Positions 7,439 through 12,420 of a DNA stretch of 12,420 nt are shown piece by piece. A program made the position numbers and the translations under genes. Within the stretch, counting starts at the first letter, position 1. Each line of letters starts with the position of its first letter. The notes under the pieces were generated by a model. That model did no database searches, was not told the DNA's origin, and saw only the letters and a list, made by a program, of their open reading frames with translations. The stretch comes from an uncultured Johnsonella sp. (lineage in GTDB: Bacteria > Bacillota > Clostridia > Lachnospirales > Lachnospiraceae), in the NCBI GenBank assembly GCA_900766185.1, contig CAAFUL010000121.1, positions 1 to 12,420 on the forward strand, read 5' to 3'.

Positions 7439-7694
7439 ATATCCCCCCTTATATTAATATTTATCGATTACATTGTTTCTTAAGTAAGCAAAGCAAAGAA
7501 CTTGCTTCTTTTCTCAATTGCAGATATCATAGCCTTTAGCACAGCACACACTAAGCCTATGTTTTTAATTTACATGCTCCGAAAAATATTCTGTGTTTCA
7601 AGTATACTTATTTTGTAAAAATCATCCTCCTACTTATCCGCAAGACGGCATTTGACTGCAAGCTATAATCTCCCTACAACAGCCCTACTATATT
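7439..7694 (-). other. Unusual 256-base stretch between riboswitch terminator and permease
   Basis: No gene of normal size is seen. A perfect AGGAGG at 7631-7626 is followed by only a five-codon frame, so it is an orphan ribosome binding site. A 16-codon frame beginning MISAIEKR lies near the 3' side but has no good binding site. This may be what is left of a deleted first gene of the operon, or a long structured leader. Confidence 0.4.
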
Positions 7695-7724
7695 AAAAAA
7701 ACTCCCTATTAATTGAACAGAGAG
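7695..7724 (-). terminator. Terminator platform of the cobalamin riboswitch
   Basis: On the minus strand CTCTCTGTT (7724-7716) pairs with AATAGGGAG (7710-7702) around a 5-base loop, followed by seven T (7701-7695). It lies about 50 bases after the aptamer and before any gene, so ligand binding probably favours termination. Confidence 0.85.
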
Positions 7725-7773
7725 CTTTTAAGCACATAAAAAACTTACTTCCATCGCTCGTAGAAACCAAGTA

Positions 7774-7920
7774 AATACATTAAGGCAGGCATTCCGACTT
7801 TGAGCATACTACTTTTCTCATCACGGTGGCGGGACCGTATAGGATTTACACCTATTTCCCCTTTTAATCCAATCGGATATTTTAGTGATTTATCCGATTT
7901 TGAACCCTAAAGTTTGTATT
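7774..7920 (-). promoter_or_regulatory. Cobalamin riboswitch aptamer
   Basis: All the conserved blocks of the cobalamin riboswitch appear in order on the minus strand. They are GGGGAAATAGGTGTAAATCC (7861-7842), then ACGGTCCCGCCACCGTGATG (about 7838-7819), then the B12 box AGTCGGAATGCCTGCC (7799-7784). A strong 9-bp hairpin (7899-7891 with 7879-7871) precedes the core, and AATACA (7920-7915) can close P1 with TGTATT (7779-7774). It binds adenosyl- or other cobalamins in the nascent mRNA and should switch off the transporter unit when B12 is plentiful. A candidate -10 box TATAAT lies at 7928-7923, with another at 7969-7964; neither has a good -35 box. Confidence 0.95.
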
Positions 7921-8343
7921 AAATTATAAATAACAAACAGTGCCAGTATATACCATAACTGCATTATATACAAGTACATTTTTACAAAAATACTTGTTAA
8001 AACAGATAAATATTTTACAATTCAAGCAGCTTAGATATATAATAATCAAATGAAAACTTACCTTGAGGTGTATATTATATATGTATGTCTATCAGGCTAC
8101 TACCAAAATTCATCTTCGTCTAACTTATAAATAACAGTTAAACTTTTTTGATTTTTTGGCGAAAATAAAATGTTCTTCCTGAACCGTAACTTAAATATAT
8201 GTCTATTATAATAAAATCTTTCTTCAAGCTAAATATTACATATACTATTCAGCATGAATCTCTACCAAACATAATAAGTCTGATTTACATATTTTAGTAT
8301 TTTAATGATGAATAAACTTCCTTTAGTGCAACTTAAATATCTC
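7921..8343. other. AT-rich intergenic region without a recognisable gene
   Basis: Between the symporter stop codon and the riboswitch the sequence is very AT-rich and stops occur in all frames. It must hold the promoter of the B12-controlled unit (TATAAT at 7928-7923 or 7969-7964). No convincing terminator for the symporter gene was found. No repeat or structured RNA is apparent. Confidence 0.5.
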
Positions 8344-10014
8344 CTATATTTCCTTTTTTATGTATCCTGCTATGTTAGTAGCATGGTCTGCAATTCTTTC
8401 AAGATTACTTATAATTTCAAGGAAATATATGCCTGACTCCGGAACACACTCACCTTTAGACAGTCTTGTTATGTGCTTTTCTCTAAGTTCCGCCTCCAGA
8501 TTATCTACATTGTCCTCGTAATTACTGACCTTTCTTACCAACTCCAGATCTCCGGTTCTTCTGGCTTCAATAGCATTATATAAAGCCTTGTATACTTCAT
8601 CATTTATTTGTTTTAGCTCCTCTATAGCCATATCTGAAAACTTAAGATCTCCTTCTATTAATACTGTAACATTTTCTGCCAGGTTTTCCGCATGATCTCC
8701 GGCTCTTTCTATATCCGATACCGTATAAAACAGATTGCTTATAAGGAGTTTCTGCTCTTCATTTAATGATAGATTATCCACTTTTATAAGATAATCTATC
8801 AATGTATTTTGCATTTTATTGATAATTTTTTCACTTGCAAAAACTTTGTCTACACTTTCTTTATCCTTGCTGATAAGTGCGTCCATTGCAAGTTTTACAT
8901 TCGCCAAGGTAAACTCTCCCATATGCACAACTTCCTGTATAGCCGTCTCCACCGCAAATGCCGGTGACTCAAGTATACGGCTGTCCAGATGCTGCATTGT
9001 AAGCTCAAGGTCCGCATTCTCTTCTCTGTCTTTCTTTTCCTCGGCATCTTCTTTGACTATAATTCCTGAAAGCTTTACAAGTTGCTTAGAAAAAGGGAAA
9101 AGAATCAATGTATTGGTTATATTAAAAAATGTATGGAAGATGGATATCTCAACCGCATCCATAGTACCAAGGGCAATATCTTTATATATACTGAAAAAAA
9201 CAAAGCCTCCTACCGCAAATATCACCGCTCCCAAAGAGTTAAATAAAAGGTGTATAACCGCAGCTCTTTTAGCTATCCTTTTACTTCCCATACTTGATAT
9301 AAGTGCAGTAATACAGGTTCCTATATTTTGACCCAAAGTTATGTATATAGCGGAGCTTGTCGTAACGACTCCGTTGATAGCCAAAGTCTGCAATATACCT
9401 ACCGAAGCTGATGAACTTTGTATGAGTGCAGTCACTACACAGCCGACTATTATTGCAAGTATAGGGTTTTTACCAAGTACAATAAAGGCTTGTGAGAATA
9501 TAGGCATATCAGTGTAGGGCTTTAATGTACTTGACATTAATTTCAGTCCGAAGAACAAAAGTCCAAGTCCCATTATTATCTCACCGGCAGTCTTCTTTTT
9601 AGAAGATTGTGAGAAAAGAATAATTAATGCACCTATACCTATGATAAGGGGCGCATAGAAATCCGGACTTAAAAGTGCAACCGCATCTCCAAGCTGATTA
9701 ATAGATACGATCCATGCAGTTACCGTAGTACCTATATTGGCACCCATAATAACTCCTACCGCTTGATTAAGCGTGAGTATTCCGGCACTTACAAAACCGA
9801 CAACCATAACGGTAGTTGCCGCCGAGCTTTGTATAATGGCAGTTATGACGGTGCCCATAAGCACTCCCATAAACGGATTATTTGTAAGCATATTTAAGAA
9901 TTTCTGCATCTTTCCGCCTGCGGTCTTTTGCATACCGTCCGCCATTATATGCATACCATATAGGAACATACCTATTCCGCCCAAAAATCCAAAAAGATTA
10001 GAGATGTTGTCCAT
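8344..10014 (-). CDS. Na+/phosphate symporter with C-terminal PhoU-like domain
   Basis: A 556-residue membrane protein of the NptA / Na-Pi cotransporter II family that should import phosphate with sodium. The membrane part (about 1-315) holds the family's inverted duplication. The first repeat has QSSAATT (62-68) and GANIGTT (91-97); the second has QSSSASVG (199-206) and GQNIGTC (228-234). A charged linker (about 322-335) leads to an all-helical PhoU-like domain to the C-terminus, including DIERAGDHAENLAE and a final LERIADHATNIAGY, the two metal-binding-type motifs of PhoU. The ATG at 10014 has AAAGGGGG about 12 bases upstream, a little far. It is transcribed alone, with its own promoter, and no pst or pho genes are nearby. 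Confidence 0.93.
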   Translation of the reverse strand: MDNISNLFGFLGGIGMFLYGMHIMADGMQKTAGGKMQKFLNMLTNNPFMGVLMGTVITAIIQSSAATTVMVVGFVSAGILTLNQAVGVIMGANIGTTVTAWIVSINQLGDAVALLSPDFYAPLIIGIGALIILFSQSSKKKTAGEIIMGLGLLFFGLKLMSSTLKPYTDMPIFSQAFIVLGKNPILAIIVGCVVTALIQSSSASVGILQTLAINGVVTTSSAIYITLGQNIGTCITALISSMGSKRIAKRAAVIHLLFNSLGAVIFAVGGFVFFSIYKDIALGTMDAVEISIFHTFFNITNTLILFPFSKQLVKLSGIIVKEDAEEKKDREENADLELTMQHLDSRILESPAFAVETAIQEVVHMGEFTLANVKLAMDALISKDKESVDKVFASEKIINKMQNTLIDYLIKVDNLSLNEEQKLLISNLFYTVSDIERAGDHAENLAENVTVLIEGDLKFSDMAIEELKQINDEVYKALYNAIEARRTGDLELVRKVSNYEDNVDNLEAELREKHITRLSKGECVPESGIYFLEIISNLERIADHATNIAGYIKKEI

Positions 10015-10048
10015 TTTAATTATAATCCCCCTTTAATCTGTCGCTCCT

Positions 10049-10077
10049 ATTTTATCATCCTTAAATTTTTATTTCAA
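10049..10077 (-). promoter_or_regulatory. Likely promoter of the Na+/phosphate symporter
   Basis: TTGAAA (10077-10072) and TAAAAT (10054-10049) are separated by 17 bases on the minus strand, giving a leader of about 28 bases. The rest of the gap up to the rplT terminator (10078-10294) shows no gene. Confidence 0.6.
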
Positions 10078-10294
10078 TGTGTTTTTATTAACACTACTTT
10101 TTATTATTTATCTACTTTAATAATAATCTAAGCAAGTCCCTCTTTAATTTACATAATCACTGCGACCTCTTTTTCTGATTGTCTCTGTCAAAAGCCTCAA
10201 CTTGGCAGATACCATACTTAATTTTTTTGATATTACATCCCTGAAAAATCTTCAAATAAAACAGCTCCTAATATCTTAGTAAATGTAGACTTTA

Positions 10295-10337
10295 AAAATA
10301 AAAAACCAAGGCTGCTTTATATAATATTCACCCTCGG
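10295..10337 (-). terminator. Intrinsic terminator of infC-rpmI-rplT
   Basis: On the minus strand CCGAGG (10337-10332) pairs with CCTTGG (10311-10306), followed at once by TTTTTTATTTTT. It lies 16 bases past the rplT stop codon. Confidence 0.8.
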
Positions 10338-10352
10338 CTCTTTGTAATATAT

Positions 10353-10709
10353 TTAATTTAATTTTGACTTTGCAAGCTCTACTAATTTTACAAAAGCTGC
10401 GTTATCATTTAATGCAAGTTCCGCTAAAACCTTTCTGTTAAGCTCTACACCTGCAAGCTTTAATCCGTTCATAAACTTAGAATATGACAAACCTTCAGCT
10501 CTGGTTCCCGCATTAATACGAGCGATCCAAAGTCTTCTGAACTGTCTCTTTCTTTCTTTTCTTCCGGCATAGGCACTTGCAAGTGCTCTCATAACTGACT
10601 GCTTTGCTATTCTATATTGCTTGGAGCGTGCTCCTCTGTAACCTTTTGCTAATTTTAATATCTTATTATGCTTTTTCTTAGCGTTTACTCCGCCCTTAAC
10701 TCTTGCCAT
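10353..10709 (-). CDS. rplT: 50S ribosomal protein L20
   Basis: A 118-residue basic protein that binds 23S rRNA early in large-subunit assembly. It shows the family landmarks: start MARVKGGVNAKKKHNKIL, then KGYRGARSKQYRIAKQSVMRA, KERKRQFRRLWIARINA and the globular C-terminus from about 60. Length is standard. AAGGAGG lies 10 bases before the ATG. It is the last gene of infC-rpmI-rplT; in bacteria with this arrangement L20 represses its own operon by binding the leader, and a fitting leader is present upstream of infC. Confidence 0.98.
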   Translation of the reverse strand: MARVKGGVNAKKKHNKILKLAKGYRGARSKQYRIAKQSVMRALASAYAGRKERKRQFRRLWIARINAGTRAEGLSYSKFMNGLKLAGVELNRKVLAELALNDNAAFVKLVELAKSKLN

Positions 10710-10741
10710 TTGTTCTATTCCTCCTTCTTAACTTTTTAGTC

Positions 10742-10939
10742 CTACAGATATGGTAAAATCTTCTTCATAACCTTTGCATTGCTTGCATCGGTAACTATAT
10801 CTTTTCTAAGATTTCTTTTTCTCTTAGTTGACTTCTTAGTTAAGATGTGAGACTTATATGCTTTATTTCTAACTAATTTTCCTGAACCTGTCTTCTTAAA
10901 ACGCTTTGCTGCTGCTCTACTTGTCTTTATCTTTGGCAT
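10742..10939 (-). CDS. rpmI: 50S ribosomal protein L35
   Basis: A 65-residue, very basic component of the large ribosomal subunit. It has the family start MPKIKTSRAAAKRFKKTGSGK, the HILTKKSTKRKRNLRK centre and the closing KKILPYL. AGGAGG lies 5 bases before the ATG. It sits between infC and rplT with short gaps on both sides (31 and 32 bases), the conserved order of this operon. Confidence 0.98.
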   Translation of the reverse strand: MPKIKTSRAAAKRFKKTGSGKLVRNKAYKSHILTKKSTKRKRNLRKDIVTDASNAKVMKKILPYL

Positions 10940-10970
10940 AACTTCCTCCTTGATTATCTGTTATTTTTAC

Positions 10971-11483
10971 TTAAGCTTTCTTGGCTGATAAAAACATGAT
11001 CAAACTTCTTCCTTCCGCCTTTGACGGTCTGTCTACAACGGCTATATCCGAAAGTTCCTTTGCAAAATCATCAAGTATATACTTAGACAGATTCATACGG
11101 GTCATCTCACGCCCCCTGAACCTAAGTGTAACCTTAACTTTATTTCCTTTTTCCAAGAACTTTCTGGCAGCTCCTACTTTGGTATTAAGATCATTAGTAT
11201 CAATATTCGGTGATAAACGAACTTCTTTAACCTCTATAACCTTCTGCTTCTTCTTCGCCTCTTTATCTTTTCTGGCTATCTCATATCTATATTTACCGTA
11301 GTCTATAATTTTACAAACCGGTGGATTCGCAGTGGGAGCGATTAAAACTAAATCTTCTCCGGATTCTTCAGCCTTTTGTAAAGCAACAGACAGAGGAACC
11401 ACACCTAATTGAGTACCATCTTCCGCTACCAAACGGACTTCCTTTGCCCTTATTTGTTCGTTAATCAATTGCTCGCTAATAAT
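10971..11483 (-). CDS. infC: Translation initiation factor IF-3, AUU start codon
   Basis: Binds the 30S subunit, prevents early 50S joining and rejects mispaired start codons. The 170-residue product has the N-domain start ISEQLINEQIRAKEVRLV, the linker region PPVCKIIDYGKYRYE, and a C-domain with VKEVRLSPNID, KVTLRFRGREM and a DRPSKAEGR-type end. GGAGG (11494-11490) lies 6 bases before an ATT at 11483. A second ATT follows directly. An upstream in-frame TTG (11507) is rejected because the ribosome binding site would then encode residues 5-7. An AUU start is the classical means by which IF-3 represses its own translation. It is the first gene of the operon and follows a long attenuator leader. 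Confidence 0.96.
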   Translation of the reverse strand: MISEQLINEQIRAKEVRLVAEDGTQLGVVPLSVALQKAEESGEDLVLIAPTANPPVCKIIDYGKYRYEIARKDKEAKKKQKVIEVKEVRLSPNIDTNDLNTKVGAARKFLEKGNKVKVTLRFRGREMTRMNLSKYILDDFAKELSDIAVVDRPSKAEGRSLIMFLSAKKA

Positions 11484-11631
11484 TTTACACCTCCGTATGT
11501 TAATCAATGCTTTATTTCGTAAAGATTTAATCTCAAACTCAAAACTTTGTTGCCATAGAAATTAACAGCAAAGTTTTTGTCAAATCCTTACAGTATCTAT
11601 TATGTGGGACACAAGTATTTACCCACACAAC

Positions 11632-11659
11632 AAAAAAAGCCAATAGAAAACTATCCGCC
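11632..11659 (-). terminator. Attenuator terminator in the infC leader
   Basis: On the minus strand a small hairpin (GATAG with CTATT, extended by GC/GC past a mismatch) is followed by seven T (11638-11632). It lies about 150 bases before infC, inside the leader, so it works as an attenuator. Confidence 0.7.
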
Positions 11660-11760
11660 ACAAGATAATACATATACTTATCAATATGTCATATGTACCA
11701 AATTATAAACCTGGGACACTCCTGTGCCAAGGTGAGGCGAACCTGCTTTCTGTATCTACC
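11632..11760 (-). promoter_or_regulatory. L20-type autoregulatory leader of infC-rpmI-rplT
   Basis: The transcript should start near 11761 and run 277 bases to the infC start codon. Its first half is highly structured: a stem-loop at 11732-11710 pairs CCT, GGCAC with GTG, CC, AGG around AGGA. An overlapping alternative stem pairs AGGT (11744-11741) with ACCT (11733-11730). Both precede a terminator. In Firmicutes with this operon, free L20 binds such a leader and causes early termination. The assignment rests on position and structure rather than on a remembered consensus. Confidence 0.7.
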
Positions 11761-11767
11761 GCCCTAT

Positions 11768-11796
11768 ATGATATCAATAAAGTATATAAATGTCAA
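11768..11796 (-). promoter_or_regulatory. Promoter of infC-rpmI-rplT
   Basis: A perfect TTGACA (11796-11791) and TATCAT (11773-11768) are separated by exactly 17 bases on the minus strand. This is the best promoter match in the window, as expected for ribosomal genes. Confidence 0.8.
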
Positions 11797-11850
11797 GGAA
11801 AATATGATTTGTCGGGAATAACTTATATAATAATTTGTTGATAATAGTTT

Positions 11851-11986
11851 GTCTGAAAATAGCTTCTTGCGGAAACCGCTTGCGCTTAAGTCCTCGTGTA
11901 ACGGTACTAACTTTTATGCTGCACTGACATTTGCATAAAAGAAGTACCGACACTGCGGATGTTTCCTACAGAAGTTATTTTCAGAC
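11851..11986. repeat. Complete 136-bp imperfect palindrome, relative of the end repeats
   Basis: The outer 10 bases pair perfectly (GTCTGAAAAT with ATTTTCAGAC) and complementarity continues with few mismatches to about 11876/11961. Then come an asymmetric unpaired region and an inner stem (GGTACT, CTTTTATGC with GCATAAAAG, AGTACC) with a loop near 11920-11932. The unpaired strands hold GCGCTTA (11882-11888) and ACTGCGG (11952-11958), which also occupy the matching places in the element at the window ends. It lies upstream of the infC promoter and contains no gene. It could be a MITE, a REP-like hairpin or a structured RNA. Confidence 0.8.
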
Positions 11987-12145
11987 TGCCCAACCCTCAA
12001 CTGTAAATCTTATATAAAAAACAGTTATTCTCGACATAAGGGTGAGAGGGGAGGAAGTATACAACAAACCGAAAATAACTAAAAATCTTATCAAAAACAC
12101 TACAAGTAAGGTTAAAATACAAACTATATTCTTACCCTTGCACAT
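11981..12145 (-). CDS. Possible small hydrophobic protein, 54 residues
   Basis: An ATG-to-TGA frame of 54 codons begins MCKGKNIVCILTLLVVFLIR and has one strongly hydrophobic stretch (about 7-29) that could span the membrane. Its stop codon lies in the outer arm of the palindrome at 11851-11986. No ribosome binding site is visible before the ATG, and AT-rich DNA often gives hydrophobic frames by chance. No family was recognised; it is listed only as a candidate. Confidence 0.2.
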   Translation of the reverse strand: MCKGKNIVCILTLLVVFLIRFLVIFGLLYTSSPLTLMSRITVFYIRFTVEGWAV

Positions 12146-12204
12146 GAATGACTTTTTTAGGATTTAAATAAAAGTCGCTGCCAAATCTCCTCCTCTACTT
12201 CCCC

Positions 12205-12224
12205 TTGACAACATAAACAATGGC
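12205..12224. repeat. 20-base inverted match to 171-190
   Basis: The reverse complement agrees with 171-190 at 18 of 20 positions. It lies about 54 bases outside the palindrome arm at 12278-12299, against about 25 bases on the left side, so one copy carries extra sequence between. Confidence 0.5.
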
Positions 12225-12277
12225 TACCTATCTCTCACAACCCCTTATACGGCTATTCCTTACGGGATGGCGATTAA

Positions 12278-12420
12278 AGAAACACTCCCTATTTCAATCT
12301 TTTTAGCGCTTAGTACTGTTAATAAAGTGAGTTACAAACTTTACAGACGAGGACTGTTCGAGTGCAGCTCGCCACGGAGTAGGCGAGCACACGAGTTCCG
12401 CAGTCTGTACCAAGTTTGTC
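12278..12420. repeat. Right copy of the long palindromic repeat element, cut by the window edge
   Basis: This copy holds the 5' arm (12278-12299), the motif GCGCTTA (12306-12312), the 17-base stem strand (12312-12328) and the inner hairpin shared with the left copy (12325-12420). The 3' arm lies beyond the window. Joined with 97-146 of the left copy it gives an element of about 193 bp with 22-base perfect terminal inverted repeats. It is in the same orientation as the left copy. Confidence 0.8.

Noticed and set aside
7507..7560. 16-codon frame beginning MISAIEKR as a leader peptide gene
   Set aside because: It has no good ribosome binding site and no features beyond chance in AT-rich DNA.
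10141..10200. TTGACA near 10183-10188 on the minus strand as a promoter for the symporter
   Set aside because: No -10 box lies at a suitable distance; the promoter at 10077-10049 fits better.
11484..11507. TTG at 11507 as the start of infC
   Set aside because: Residues 5-7 would be encoded by the ribosome binding site itself; ATT at 11483 is correctly spaced.
11851..11986. Integron attC site
   Set aside because: The palindrome is long and imperfect like an attC site, but the required RYYYAAC and GTTRRRY core boxes are not at its ends, and no integrase or cassette is present.
1..12420. Terminal direct repeats taken as proof of a circular plasmid or phage genome
   Set aside because: The two copies differ at one base, each has a different arm of the palindrome beside it, and the genes between are chromosomal housekeeping genes. 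A dispersed repeat at an assembly break explains it better.

Overview
The window looks like a chromosomal segment of a low-GC anaerobic Firmicute, most likely a member of the Clostridia close to Lachnospiraceae. This rests on the low GC content, strong AGGAGG-type ribosome binding sites, the clustering of gap-pgk-tpiA and of infC-rpmI-rplT, a Gram-positive type lipoprotein binding protein, and protein sequences that read as clostridial. No rRNA, tRNA, CRISPR array, phage gene or transposase gene is seen. Every convincing gene lies on the minus strand, so transcription runs from high to low coordinates.

From right to left there are four transcription units. (1) infC-rpmI-rplT (11483 to 10353) has a near-consensus promoter, a leader of about 277 nt with an L20-type attenuator, and a classical AUU start codon on infC. 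(2) A monocistronic Na/phosphate symporter of the NptA type with a C-terminal PhoU-like domain (10014 to 8344) has its own promoter. (3) A cobalamin riboswitch with a terminator platform (7920 to 7695) precedes a four-gene unit: FecCD-type permease, ABC ATPase, lipoprotein binding protein and a SAM-dependent methyltransferase (7438 to 3683). These genes overlap or abut and are probably a B12-repressed uptake system for a corrinoid or a cobalt compound. (4) gap-pgk-tpiA (3455 to 278) encodes the triose-phosphate part of glycolysis. It has two tandem promoters before gap, an internal promoter with an operator-like palindrome before pgk, and a strong terminator after tpiA.

The most unusual material is at the edges. 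Positions 1-96 and 12325-12420 are the same sequence in the same orientation (95 of 96 identical). The flanks on the inner side of each copy are perfect inverted complements of each other (125-146 against 12278-12299). The simplest reading is that each end of the window cuts through a copy of one long palindromic element, about 193 bp when reconstructed, possibly longer. A second, complete palindrome of 136 bp at 11851-11986 has different arms. It carries the same two short unpaired motifs (GCGCTTA and ACTGCGG) at the same places in the hairpin. Together they suggest a family of dispersed hairpin elements in which pairing is kept while arm sequence changes. The terminal repeats may also simply be where an assembly stopped.

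Other points of interest are a permease that appears to start at a non-canonical AUU or AUA codon, a methyltransferase translationally coupled to a B12-controlled transporter, and a 256-nt stretch between riboswitch and permease with an orphan ribosome binding site.
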